Source: Mucilaginibacter pankratovii
Lineage (GTDB): Bacteria; Bacteroidota; Bacteroidia; Sphingobacteriales; Sphingobacteriaceae
DNA: 64,000 bases
NCBI RefSeq assembly: GCF_014773265.1
Contig: NZ_JACWMY010000005.1
Location: 62,001 to 126,000 of the forward strand
Direction of reading: 5' to 3'
Part shown: positions 17,869 to 25,749 of the stretch, piece by piece
How positions within the stretch are numbered: the first letter of the stretch is position 1
Layout of the letters: every line of letters starts with the position of its first letter
The notes under the pieces: model-generated
The model's input: only the letters and a program-made list of their open reading frames with translations
Told to the model about the DNA's origin: nothing
Database searches by the model: none
Position numbers and translations under genes: made by a program

Positions 17869-18577
17869 ATTGCTTATGCGAGGCCTTTACTTTATTAAAG
17901 TAATCTACCAGCTTATCTATATTACCCAATCCGTACCGACCCGCGCGTATTTGCTCCAGCACTTCGGGTTCGTCGCCCATGGCTTCGCTCATTACATCTG
18001 CAAAGTTTTCCTCGGTAACGTGCTGCATGGTAGCCGTGTTAGTGCCGTAATAATAGCTCAGCTTTGATTTATCAACGCTACCGCCGCCACCTCCGCCGCC
18101 AAAGGCAATACCTACTCCGCCGCCCAGGCCGCCGCCATAACCACCGCCACCCGTACTTAAGCCCACACTTGGCGAAAAGCGTACTTTTTTCCCCGTTCCG
18201 CTGCCGGTGCCCGCGCCGCGGGTCGCGTAGATTTTGGTCTCCTCGTTCACCACCACGCGTACAAAATCAAACTCTTTTTTTGCCCAGGTTTCGTTACCCG
18301 GGGCATGCGCCACTACAAAGCTGTCCTTACCCACCACATACGATTGCAGGTCGCTGGTGCTCAGTTTATAGGGCTCAGTTTTCTCACCATCCTTAAATTC
18401 AATAAAACCTTCGTTTTTAATGGGCCCGTTACCGCCCGGGTTGGCAATGATAAACCCATCGGAACGAACGCCCTTAACATCTATAAAATAGCCGGGCTGC
18501 CATTTTTGAGCGAACAGAACAGGAGAAGTTAACAGCAGTAGCGCCGTAAGAGAAAGATATTTTTTAAGAGTGAACAT
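17867..18577 (-). CDS. Exported protein of unknown function with glycine-rich segment (paralogue A)
   Basis: The 236-residue product has a signal peptide ending at VLFAQ. The mature N-terminus KWQPGYFIDVKGVRSDGFII, then GGNGPIKNEGFIEFKDGEK, LSTSDLQSYVVGKDSFVVA and DFVRVVVNEETKIY, also occurs in the adjacent gene, so the two are tandem paralogues. Between them lies a glycine-rich stretch (GGGGYGGGLGGGVGIAFGGGGGGG region, residues about 145-170, quoted here only in part: GGGGYGGGLGGG). A helical C-terminus with EENFADVMSEAMGD and GNIDKLVDYFNKVK follows. No function is known to me. The gene order suggests co-transcription with the upstream paralogue, 27 bp away. Confidence 0.6.
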   Translation of the reverse strand: MFTLKKYLSLTALLLLTSPVLFAQKWQPGYFIDVKGVRSDGFIIANPGGNGPIKNEGFIEFKDGEKTEPYKLSTSDLQSYVVGKDSFVVAHAPGNETWAKKEFDFVRVVVNEETKIYATRGAGTGSGTGKKVRFSPSVGLSTGGGGYGGGLGGGVGIAFGGGGGGGSVDKSKLSYYYGTNTATMQHVTEENFADVMSEAMGDEPEVLEQIRAGRYGLGNIDKLVDYFNKVKASHKQ

Positions 18578-18604
18578 TTTAAATGTGTTTGATTAAGCGG
18601 GTAC

Positions 18605-19381
18605 TTATAATTTCCCCTGTAGTTTTACTTTGTTAAAATACGCTATAAGCGCCTCTATATTATCCAGGCCAAACGGATTGGCAAGAATATAATCAACTAC
18701 TTTTGGCTGGCTTTTCATTGTGGCCATTATTACATCTTTAAAATTAGCCTCCGTTATGTATTGCAGTTCGTTCGGGTTGCTGCCATAATAATACCACTTT
18801 TTTGTATTGCCATCACGGTTGCTTGCTTGTGTAGTATAGGTGGGTAGCTGCAAAACCGGTTGCAAATAACCCGGGGCTGCCTTTATCAAGCCATCTTCGG
18901 TTACGCGGTTATCTTTTACAATTGCGCTATTCTCATTGGCATACAATGTGCCATTTCCAAGGGCGGTTAGTATAGTTGGCAGCTTTCTGATATGGCCGCT
19001 GCCTTTATAACTGGCTGGCTTACCATCCGCTATCCTTAGGGTATAAATTTTTACGTCCTCATTCATTACTATCCGCACAAAATCTGTAGCCATTTTTGTC
19101 CACTTGCCCTTTGCCGGGGCTTTGGCAACCACAAAGCTGTCTTTACCAGCCACGTACGACTGCAGGTCGCTGGTGCTTAGGGGTATCACCTCGCCTTTTT
19201 CCGAATCCTTAAATTCAATATATGCCTCGCCTTTGATCGGCCCGTTGCCGCCCGGGGCAGGGCGTATAATGCCGGCATATTTAACGCCTTGTACATCGGT
19301 ATAATAGCCGGGCTGCCATGTTTGGGATCTTGCCGTTATTGTAATACCGAAAATACAAAGCAGGAGTAGAACATTACGCAT
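18605..19381 (-). CDS. Exported protein of unknown function (paralogue B)
   Basis: The 258-residue product, when started at the ATG at 19381 (MRNVLLLLCIFGITITARSQ), has a clear signal peptide. The longer in-frame extension would overlap the divergent aldolase gene. The mature part is a paralogue of the next gene: TWQPGYYTDVQGVKYAGII, GGNGPIKGEAYIEFKDSEKG, LSTSDLQSYVAGKDSFVVA, DFVRIVMNEDVKIY and a C-terminal NIEALIAYFNKVK. In place of the glycine-rich stretch it has an ordinary 60-residue segment. The C-terminal helix pair (EANFKDVIMATM, then NIEALIAYFNKV) is the shared module. Function unknown. Confidence 0.62.
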   Translation of the reverse strand: MRNVLLLLCIFGITITARSQTWQPGYYTDVQGVKYAGIIRPAPGGNGPIKGEAYIEFKDSEKGEVIPLSTSDLQSYVAGKDSFVVAKAPAKGKWTKMATDFVRIVMNEDVKIYTLRIADGKPASYKGSGHIRKLPTILTALGNGTLYANENSAIVKDNRVTEDGLIKAAPGYLQPVLQLPTYTTQASNRDGNTKKWYYYGSNPNELQYITEANFKDVIMATMKSQPKVVDYILANPFGLDNIEALIAYFNKVKLQGKL

Positions 19382-19401
19382 AAGATTTAGATATTTGAAA
19401 C

Positions 19402-19409
19402 CAAATATA
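19402..19409 (-). promoter_or_regulatory. Putative -7 element (TATATTTG) of paralogue B
   Basis: An exact TAnnTTTG on the minus strand inside the 37-bp divergent gap, giving a leader of about 16 nt for the gene starting at 19381. The -33 region would lie inside the threonine aldolase coding sequence, and no TTG is evident there. Confidence 0.4.
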
Positions 19410-19418
19410 ATAGAATTT

Positions 19419-20423
19419 ATGATGACTGTTGATCTGCGCAGCGATACTGTAACAAAACCTACCCCCGGGATGCTGGAAGCCATGTGGAGCGCCAAAGTGG
19501 GCGACGACGTGTTTGGCGAGGACGAAACCGTTAACGCGCTGGAGGAAAAAGCTGCAGCAATGTTTGGTATTGAGGCTGCTATTTACTGTCCATCGGGCAC
19601 CATGACCAATCAGATAGCCATCAAATGTTTTACGCAGCCGCTTGATGAACTTATTGCCGACCAGACCGCGCATGTTTACCGCTACGAAGGTGGGGGCATT
19701 GCCTTCAATTCGGGGGTGTCTACTCGCTTATTGAACGGTTACAGGGGAATCCTTACGCCGGAAATGATTGAGCCGGAGATTAATGACGATAATATTCATT
19801 ACCCGCATACCAGTTTGGTAGTGCTGGAAAATACCGTTAATAAAGGCGGCGGCAGCTGCTATACCCTGGAGCATATTAAGCCCATTGCTGCGCTTTGCAA
19901 AGCAAAAGGCCTGAAATTGCATTTAGATGGTGCCCGCGTTTTTAATGCGCTTGCACATACCGGCGATAAACCTGCCGATTACGGTAATTGTTTCGACGGG
20001 ATCTCGGTTTGCCTGTCGAAGGGTTTGGGCGCGCCGGTAGGCTCGGTATTACTGGCGGATAAGGCTACCATTAAATATGCCCGCCGCATCCGGAAGGTTT
20101 TAGGCGGAGGGATGCGCCAGGCGGGCTTTTTAGCTGCCGCAGGTATCTACGCGCTCGATCATCATGTGGAACGGCTTAAAATAGACCATAAGCACGCCCA
20201 AATTATGGCCGAAGAGCTCGGCAAGCAAAGCTGGGTAACCAATGTAGTGCCCGTAGAAACCAATATTATTCTTTTTGATACGGTTGAGCCCGCAGAAATA
20301 GTTTTAGCGCGGTTGGAAGCGAAAGGCATTAAAGCGAACAGTACCGATACACACCGAATCCGTTTTGTAACCCATTTGGATGTGCATCCCGAGCAGGTGG
20401 AATATGTGGTGAAAAGTCTATAG
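19419..20423 (+). CDS. ltaE: Low-specificity L-threonine aldolase
   Basis: PLP enzyme that cleaves L-threonine/allo-threonine to glycine and acetaldehyde in the cytosol. The start MMTVDLRSDTVTKPTPGM matches the family N-terminus. GDDVFGEDETVNALE, CPSGTMTNQIAI, LHLDGARVFNA and the PLP lysine motif SVCLSKGLGAPVGSVL are all present. The 334-residue length is normal. I use the ATG at 19419 (a second ATG follows at 19422). An in-frame TTG at 19395 would reach into the divergent promoter. The gap to the divergent gene is only 37 bp. Identification is secure at family level. Confidence 0.94.
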   Translation: MMTVDLRSDTVTKPTPGMLEAMWSAKVGDDVFGEDETVNALEEKAAAMFGIEAAIYCPSGTMTNQIAIKCFTQPLDELIADQTAHVYRYEGGGIAFNSGVSTRLLNGYRGILTPEMIEPEINDDNIHYPHTSLVVLENTVNKGGGSCYTLEHIKPIAALCKAKGLKLHLDGARVFNALAHTGDKPADYGNCFDGISVCLSKGLGAPVGSVLLADKATIKYARRIRKVLGGGMRQAGFLAAAGIYALDHHVERLKIDHKHAQIMAEELGKQSWVTNVVPVETNIILFDTVEPAEIVLARLEAKGIKANSTDTHRIRFVTHLDVHPEQVEYVVKSL

Positions 20424-20425
20424 TT

Positions 20426-20482
20426 TGAAGTCGAAAGTCTAAAGATGATTGTCTGACTTGAGGCTAAAGACTTTCGACTTCA
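20426..20482. terminator. 15-bp perfect inverted repeat between convergent genes
   Basis: TGAAGTCGAAAGTCT (20426-20440) pairs exactly with AGACTTTCGACTTCA (20468-20482) around a 27-bp spacer. The right arm runs into the end of the GNAT gene. It may be a bidirectional terminator without T-run, or one copy of a dispersed AGTCGAAAGTC repeat. Confidence 0.5.
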
Positions 20483-20922
20483 GGTTTCTCAAAATACCTC
20501 CATTCCCAAACCACGCCATCTTCTTCGTCCATAATGGTGCCCATCAGCTGGAAACTGTTTTTTTGAAGGATGCGCGACGAGTAATTATTTTCGGGCATGG
20601 TGCGGGCGGTTACATTAACAGACGGATCGGCGTGCAGAGCAAGTTCCACTAATTCATGGCACATTTGGCTGCCCACGCCTTTTTGCTCGTAATCAGGAAA
20701 AGTATAGTATGCTATTTCTACCTGCCCGTTTACAGGCTTGCCTTTAAACCCACCGCAGCCAACCAATTGGCCATTTTCTTCGGCATAATAGCTTATCCAT
20801 GGCGGGTTAAAGCCCACGCGGGTGTAATAGTCTGTAGACATTTGCACCATCTCCCTGCAATCGGGAAATGCAGCTAATTCGGTGTTGTCTTCTACAAATT
20901 GTTTAACAGGTATCAGTCTCAT
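20464..20922 (-). CDS. GNAT family N-acetyltransferase
   Basis: The 152-residue protein has the GNAT core: AENGQLVGCGGFKG as strands 2-3, GQVEIAYYTFPDYEQKGVGS as strand 4 with the acetyl-CoA loop (Q-K-G-V-G-S variant of Q/RxxGxG/A), helix QMCHELVELAL, and NNYSSRILQKNSFQLMGT as the late NxxSxxxxxKxGF motif. It most resembles the RimJ/RimL-type acetyltransferases that act on amine groups. The substrate is unknown. It is convergent with threonine aldolase and divergent from the topoisomerase gene. Confidence 0.85.
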   Translation of the reverse strand: MRLIPVKQFVEDNTELAAFPDCREMVQMSTDYYTRVGFNPPWISYYAEENGQLVGCGGFKGKPVNGQVEIAYYTFPDYEQKGVGSQMCHELVELALHADPSVNVTARTMPENNYSSRILQKNSFQLMGTIMDEEDGVVWEWRYFEKPEVESL

Positions 20923-21045
20923 CTTTAGCTACATATTGATAGGCCAATATAATTAAAAACCTGTAAACCAATGCAAAACACTTTAAATCTCAACCCGCGC
21001 TACAACACTCAAAACTTATCATTAAACCGAATGTTGTAGTCTGAC

Positions 21046-22131
21046 ATGAACCGTCTCCAAAAAAAACTCGAGAAAATTGGCCGCGACCCTAAAATTACCG
21101 CGAAGGCTGTCGGTCTGCGTTACGTAGCAGACTCGGCACCGGGGTATTCCCGCAAAAAATCTGGCACGGGTTGGAGTTTTTATGATACTGAGGGTAAGCT
21201 TGTTAAGGATAAGGAGCTAATCACGCGCTTTACTAAACTGGTGATCCCGCCGGCCTATACCAATGTTTGGATCTCGCCTTACGAGAACGGGCATTTGCAG
21301 TTTACAGGTACGGATGCGGCCGGGCGTAAACAATACCGCTACCATCCGTATTGGAATAAGATCCGCAATCAATCTAAATATCACCGGATGCAAATGTTCG
21401 CGGCACATTTACCGGCCATACGCGAACGGGTAGACCACGACCTTGCCCGCCGTAACCTCGACCATGAAAAAGTGGTGGCTTTGGTTGTACGGCTGATGGA
21501 GCTGACCAGCATCAGGGTGGGTAACGAATCGTATAAAAAATTGTACGGCTCTTTCGGCCTAACCACGCTGATGAACAAGCACGTAAAGATAGAAGGCACC
21601 AAAATAAACTTTGAATTTAAGGGCAAAAAAGGCGTGTTCCATAAAGTGGCCCTGCAAAGCCGGAAACTGGCCAACTTGGTTAAACAATGCCGCGATATCC
21701 CAGGGAAAGATCTGTTTCAATATTATAACGAAGCGGGGGAACGCTGCACTATCGGCTCGGGCGATATTAATAATTATCTTAAAGAGATCACCGGCGAAGA
21801 TTTTACGGCTAAGGACTTCCGCACCTGGGCAGGCAGCGTAAGCGCACTGTACGCCTTTAAAGAAGCCGGTGAGTTTGATAATATTACCGAGTGCCGTAAA
21901 AAAATAGTAAGCGTGTTAGACGAAGTAGCTATAAACCTGGGCAACACCCGTACCGTATGTAAAAAGTATTATGTGCATCCCACGGTTATAAAAAGCTACG
22001 AGGAGGGCACCATTTTTAAATACATCAGCGAACTGGAAGAAAGCCAGGATGTAAAATCTTCAGAACTCAATATTGCCGAAAGGGCATTGCTCAAACTCCT
22101 TGAGAACGAGAAACTCGCAGAAGCGAGCTAA
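21046..22131 (+). CDS. DNA topoisomerase IB (poxvirus-type)
   Basis: Monomeric type IB topoisomerase that relaxes supercoils through a 3'-phosphotyrosyl intermediate. It has an N-terminal domain (about 1-95) with LVIPPAYTNVWISPYENGHL, and a catalytic domain with SIRVGNESYKK (active-site Arg), a Lys-rich loop, TAKDFRTWAGSV (second active-site Arg) and the Tyr motif GNTRTVCKKYYVHPTVIKSY. The length of 361 fits bacterial members. These are non-essential accessory topoisomerases. The gene sits upstream of a hypothetical gene on the same strand (54 bp). Confidence 0.95.
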   Translation: MNRLQKKLEKIGRDPKITAKAVGLRYVADSAPGYSRKKSGTGWSFYDTEGKLVKDKELITRFTKLVIPPAYTNVWISPYENGHLQFTGTDAAGRKQYRYHPYWNKIRNQSKYHRMQMFAAHLPAIRERVDHDLARRNLDHEKVVALVVRLMELTSIRVGNESYKKLYGSFGLTTLMNKHVKIEGTKINFEFKGKKGVFHKVALQSRKLANLVKQCRDIPGKDLFQYYNEAGERCTIGSGDINNYLKEITGEDFTAKDFRTWAGSVSALYAFKEAGEFDNITECRKKIVSVLDEVAINLGNTRTVCKKYYVHPTVIKSYEEGTIFKYISELEESQDVKSSELNIAERALLKLLENEKLAEAS

Positions 22132-22185
22132 AGCAACTTGCAATCGCCTAAAAATCTGTATGTTTAGTGCCTCACACAAAACATA

Positions 22186-22707
22186 ATGGATAGAGAAATA
22201 AGTGTTACTAAAGAAGGACTGCTTTTTGCCGAACTGAAATTTTCTTATGAAACCCAGGTATCGGGCCATGTAGAGGGTATCTATTACAATTCGTATTGGG
22301 TGATTCCACCCTCGATAGATCCCCCAGGTCCGGGCTTGCAAGCTTCGGTGCCGTTGTTTGTTTTAGCAAAACGCACTGTTAAACATGATGTAATTCCATC
22401 AATGCAAGAATTAAAAGAATATGATGCTTTGTTTATGAAACAACTGGAGGCATATCCGCCGCCCGGGGACGATGCGGTATTTGAATATAAGGATCTTCAT
22501 CGCCGGTACCCCGTGGATGCTCCATTAAATGGTATTGTGGATGTGCAGGCGAATTTCGGCGAGGATATAAAAACGATAAAATTCACTTCTGCTCATAACT
22601 GGGGGGGCGATAAAGAATACGCTGCAAGCTGCCTCAAGGCTGATGTTACGATGATAGCCCAAATGGCCGAACATCAGCAGACCGTGCAGAACAATAAATT
22701 ATTTTAG
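22186..22707 (+). CDS. Hypothetical cytosolic protein, 173 aa
   Basis: I do not recognise a family. There is no signal peptide or membrane segment. The sequence has an N-terminal beta-like region (GLLFAELKFSYETQVSGHVE), a Pro-rich turn (IPPSIDPPGPG), a second half with EYKDLHRRYPVDAPLNGIVD and a helical C-terminus. Codon usage looks like that of its neighbours, so it is likely a real gene. It lies between topoisomerase IB and the DGPF gene, all on the + strand with gaps of 54 and 64 bp. Confidence 0.5.
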   Translation: MDREISVTKEGLLFAELKFSYETQVSGHVEGIYYNSYWVIPPSIDPPGPGLQASVPLFVLAKRTVKHDVIPSMQELKEYDALFMKQLEAYPPPGDDAVFEYKDLHRRYPVDAPLNGIVDVQANFGEDIKTIKFTSAHNWGGDKEYAASCLKADVTMIAQMAEHQQTVQNNKLF

Positions 22708-22771
22708 GTGCTTTGTCCAATCCCGGCGTTACTGATCGTCATTCGGTTTTAACAATTAAACTCAAAACATC

Positions 22772-23113
22772 ATGAAAGATTTTTTATTGGTTTACAGGAG
22801 CAATTTTTCGCCCGTACCAACTACATCACCCGAAGAAATGCAGGCCATGACCAAAAAATGGATGGACTGGATTGGCAGCGTTGCGGCCCAAAACAAACTT
22901 ACCGACAGGGGTAACCGCCTAACTGCAGACGCAAAAGTGGTAAGGCCCAACGATGTGGTTACCGATGGCCCTTATATGGAAATAAAGGAAGCCATTGCAG
23001 GCTACAGCATTGTAAAAGCCGAAACGCTTGATGAAGCTGTAGAAATTGCCAAAGGCTGCCCAATATATTTGGTAGGCGGCAATGTGGAAGTGCGGGAAAT
23101 AGGTATAATGTAA
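22772..23113 (+). CDS. YCII-related DGPF-domain protein
   Basis: Small 113-residue ferredoxin-like protein of the YCII superfamily, DGPF group. MKDFLLVYRSNFSP at the start, the signature region VVTDGPYMEIKEAIAGYSIV and a C-terminal GCPIYLVGGNVEVREIGIM are diagnostic. The family motif is DGPF and here it reads DGPY. Members are encoded next to TPR-extended ECF sigma factors of group ECF42, which is what follows here at 23196. Their biochemical role is unresolved. Confidence 0.9.
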   Translation: MKDFLLVYRSNFSPVPTTSPEEMQAMTKKWMDWIGSVAAQNKLTDRGNRLTADAKVVRPNDVVTDGPYMEIKEAIAGYSIVKAETLDEAVEIAKGCPIYLVGGNVEVREIGIM

Positions 23114-23160
23114 ACTAAGTTTATTGTTACCTAATACATTATCCTAATCTTAAAAAAACC

Positions 23161-23189
23161 AAAAGCCTTTGTATTTTGCAAAGGCTTTT
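23161..23189 (+). terminator. Hairpin between the DGPF gene and the sigma gene
   Basis: Perfect 11-bp arms AAAAGCCTTTG (23161-23171) and CAAAGGCTTTT (23179-23189) with a 7-nt loop, ending 6 nt before the sigma factor ATG. It is either the terminator of the DGPF gene or, because it abuts the start codon, an attenuator or translation-blocking structure for the sigma gene. Confidence 0.65.
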
Positions 23190-23195
23190 CCATTT

Positions 23196-24434
23196 ATGCA
23201 GCAACGGGAGCTTATACCACATCTATTCCGAAATGAATATCGCAAGATAGTAGCGGTGTTGTGCAAACTCTTTGGTATCGACAACATAGAGATAGCTGAA
23301 GACATTGCCAGCGATACTTTTTTACATGCATCAGAATTGTGGGGGATAAGGGGATTGCCGGATAACCCAACCGCCTGGTTATATACGGTTGCCAAAAACA
23401 AAGCCAAAGATTACTTAAAGCGTAATACGCTCTACAATCAAAAAATTGTGCCGCGTGTACAGAGCGCGTCATCAGAATTGCAAGAGTTGGAGATAGACCT
23501 GTCTGACCAGAACATTAAAGATAGCCAGCTGCAAATGATGTTCGCCATTTGCCATCCGGCTATCCCGGCCGAAGCGCAGATAGGCTTGTCGCTGCGCATC
23601 CTTTGCGGTTTCGGGATAGAGGAAATAGCTGCGGCATTTTTGAGTAATAAGGAGACTATCAATAAGCGGCTCTTTAGAGCAAAAGAGAAATTAAGGCAGC
23701 TGAATGTAAAGATAGAGCTGCCAAACGAGGCCGAGATAAACCAGCGACTGGAAGCCGTTTTGGCAACACTTTACCTGTTGTTTAACGAGGGCTACTATTC
23801 GCAGGGGAGAGATATTACCTTGCGCAAAGAAGTATCGCTGGAGGCTTTGCGGCTTACCCATTTACTTACCGAAAACCAGGCCACCAATAAACCTATGGTA
23901 TATGCCCTGCTGGCGCTAATGAGCTTCCACGCTTCGCGCTTTGAGGCAAGATTAAACCAAAATGGCGAAACCGTGCTCTACCAGGATCAGGACGAAAACC
24001 TTTGGAACGCCGAATTGATAAACCAGGGAGAACATTTCCTCCGGATGTCATGGGAGGGAAGCACCATTACCAAATACCACCTGGAGGCCGGCATCGCCTA
24101 TTGGCACACCATAAAAGCAGATTCGCCCGAGAAATGGGAAACCATTCTGCAATTTTACAACCAGCTGCTGTTTTTACAATACTCGCCCATTGTGGCGCTC
24201 AACCGCACCTACGCGCTCTCAAAAGCCAATGGCAAGGCAGAGGCGATTATAGAGGCGGAGAAATTGAACTTGAGTGGCAACCATTTATACCATTCGTTAT
24301 TGGGAGAGTTATATACTGATGTAGATAACGCTAAAGCGGTGGAACATTTAAAAACAGCGCTGGGATTGGCCAAATCGAAGGGGGATAGGGAGGTGCTGAA
24401 GAAGAAGATAGCTGGCTTAGATAGCAGGGAATAA
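23196..24434 (+). CDS. ECF RNA polymerase sigma factor with C-terminal TPR-like extension (ECF42 type)
   Basis: The 412-residue protein has sigma region 2 (LFRNEYRKIVAVLCKLFG, then DIEIAEDIASDTFLHA, with WLYTVAKNKAKDYLKR) and region 4 (AQIGLSLRILCGFGIEEIAA, then KETINKRLFRAKEKLRQ). A 230-residue helical extension follows with LYLLFNEGYYSQ, the DUF6596 region and TPR-like pairs (NRTYALSKANGKAEAIIEAE, HSLLGELYTDVDNAKAVEHL). ECF42 sigma factors have this layout, act without an anti-sigma factor and control neighbouring DGPF genes. I start at the ATG at 23196. The in-frame TTG at 23169 lies inside the hairpin. The immediate upstream partner is the DGPF gene. Confidence 0.92.
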   Translation: MQQRELIPHLFRNEYRKIVAVLCKLFGIDNIEIAEDIASDTFLHASELWGIRGLPDNPTAWLYTVAKNKAKDYLKRNTLYNQKIVPRVQSASSELQELEIDLSDQNIKDSQLQMMFAICHPAIPAEAQIGLSLRILCGFGIEEIAAAFLSNKETINKRLFRAKEKLRQLNVKIELPNEAEINQRLEAVLATLYLLFNEGYYSQGRDITLRKEVSLEALRLTHLLTENQATNKPMVYALLALMSFHASRFEARLNQNGETVLYQDQDENLWNAELINQGEHFLRMSWEGSTITKYHLEAGIAYWHTIKADSPEKWETILQFYNQLLFLQYSPIVALNRTYALSKANGKAEAIIEAEKLNLSGNHLYHSLLGELYTDVDNAKAVEHLKTALGLAKSKGDREVLKKKIAGLDSRE

Positions 24435-24524
24435 GATCCGTAATTATCCTGCGATAACTAAATACAATAATTCCACAGCGGAATGATTTTTTTACTGAAA
24501 TTAGCGGCCATCAATTATTAATAC

Positions 24525-25088
24525 ATGACCGAACTCAAAAACTTTATCAGCAGTTATGCCAGCTTCAACGAAGCTGAACTGAACGATATTGTAAGCCGGT
24601 TTAAAGAACGTACCATTGCCAAAAACGATTTTCTTTTGCGGGAAGGCACCGTATGCCAGGACCTTGTTTTTGTACGGGAAGGCTGTTTGCGCTTGTATTA
24701 TTTAGACGAGGATGTAGAGATCTCGGTTTGGTTTGCGTTCCCAAACTCGTCGGCCATTGATATTTACAGCTTCATCAGCGACAAACCCTCCAAGTACTTT
24801 TTACAGGCAATAGAGGATAGTACAATACTTTACCTGCCCAAAGCAGAGCTGACAATGCTTTATGCTGAATATCCTACCATGCAGGAGATGATGCGTAAAT
24901 TTTGGGAGGATGCCGTGCTGAATTTGATAGACCGCTTCACCGCGCTGCAACGCGATTCTGCCGAAAAACGCTACCTCGACCTGATGTCGAAGCCGCCTTA
25001 TCTGCAGAAGATCCCGCAGAAATATTTGGCCTCGTTCATCGGTGTTACCCCAACATCGTTAAGCCGTATCCGCAAGGGTATCCGCTAA
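24525..25088 (+). CDS. Crp/Fnr family transcriptional regulator
   Basis: The 187-residue product has a cyclic-nucleotide-binding-like beta-roll (about 15-125; FLLREGTVCQDLVFVREGCL, then RLYYLDEDVEIS) and a short C-terminal HTH (IPQKYLASFIGVTPTSLSRI, then RKG). The phosphate-binding cassette for cAMP is not conserved, as is usual for this Bacteroidota group, and no Cys cluster for Fe-S is present. It is probably a ligand- or redox-independent repressor or activator of nearby genes. A second member of the family lies at 31896. Its target is unknown. Confidence 0.9.
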   Translation: MTELKNFISSYASFNEAELNDIVSRFKERTIAKNDFLLREGTVCQDLVFVREGCLRLYYLDEDVEISVWFAFPNSSAIDIYSFISDKPSKYFLQAIEDSTILYLPKAELTMLYAEYPTMQEMMRKFWEDAVLNLIDRFTALQRDSAEKRYLDLMSKPPYLQKIPQKYLASFIGVTPTSLSRIRKGIR

Positions 25089-25137
25089 TCTATCGAAAAG
25101 TAATATGGAATCTTTGTATTTGATGCATCATTACATT

Positions 25138-25740
25138 ATGAAGAAACTTTTGCTCATGTACCACATCATTTTATTTTCCGCCATACTTATCCATTGCGAA
25201 CCGGCAAACTGCCAAACGCAGGGCGAGCAAGAGGTTAAATGGGCAAAAGAATTATTTGCAAATAGTTACAAACCTCAGCAGTATAAAAGATACGAACTGC
25301 CGTTACATGTTAAAGGTGATATATACACCTATAAAGATGTCGCTATAACCGTAGCGCCAAAACCAGAACTACGCACATTTTTTGATAGTGGAATATTTTA
25401 TCCGGATATCTTTCAACAATCATTCAAATATGAGCCGCCATTACAAATCAACAAAGATACTTTGGCTGCATGGCGAAAAAGGAATATCGAACTGAAAGAA
25501 CCAGCGACTCCTTATACCCAACTGGGTTTATCTATATTACATTTTGAAGAATTGCAATATCCGGAATTAGCGCCGACCAGGAAACGATTTAAGATGATGG
25601 TGTTTTATCACCTTAGTGCAAACTCAACCATATATTTTTTAGAGTTAACCAACAATAACGCGACTGATAAAACCAACACGCTCGAGTTTATAAAAGGAGC
25701 AAGTTTAACTTTCTTTAAACAGGGGTGGGTGCAGATATAA
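25138..25740 (+). CDS. Exported hypothetical protein, 200 aa
   Basis: The start at 25138 gives a signal peptide (MKKLLLMYHIILFSAILIHC, then EPANCQTQ) with probable cleavage after NCQ. The mature part has mixed beta strands (PLHVKGDIYTYKDVAITVAP, KMMVFYHLSANSTIYFLELT) and no motif I recognise. It is convergent with the DUF5690 transporter gene (9-bp gap) and 49 bp downstream of the Crp/Fnr gene. An upstream in-frame ATG at 25105 adds 11 residues and would spoil the signal peptide. Function unknown. Confidence 0.55.
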   Translation: MKKLLLMYHIILFSAILIHCEPANCQTQGEQEVKWAKELFANSYKPQQYKRYELPLHVKGDIYTYKDVAITVAPKPELRTFFDSGIFYPDIFQQSFKYEPPLQINKDTLAAWRKRNIELKEPATPYTQLGLSILHFEELQYPELAPTRKRFKMMVFYHLSANSTIYFLELTNNNATDKTNTLEFIKGASLTFFKQGWVQI

Positions 25741-25749
25741 AGGGCTCGG

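Noticed and set aside
17700..18170. Glycine codon run as a tandem DNA repeat
   Set aside because: The codons vary, so it is low-complexity protein, not a DNA satellite.
19382..19495. N-terminal extension of paralogue B
   Set aside because: Would overlap the aldolase gene and put a non-signal sequence ahead of a clear signal peptide.
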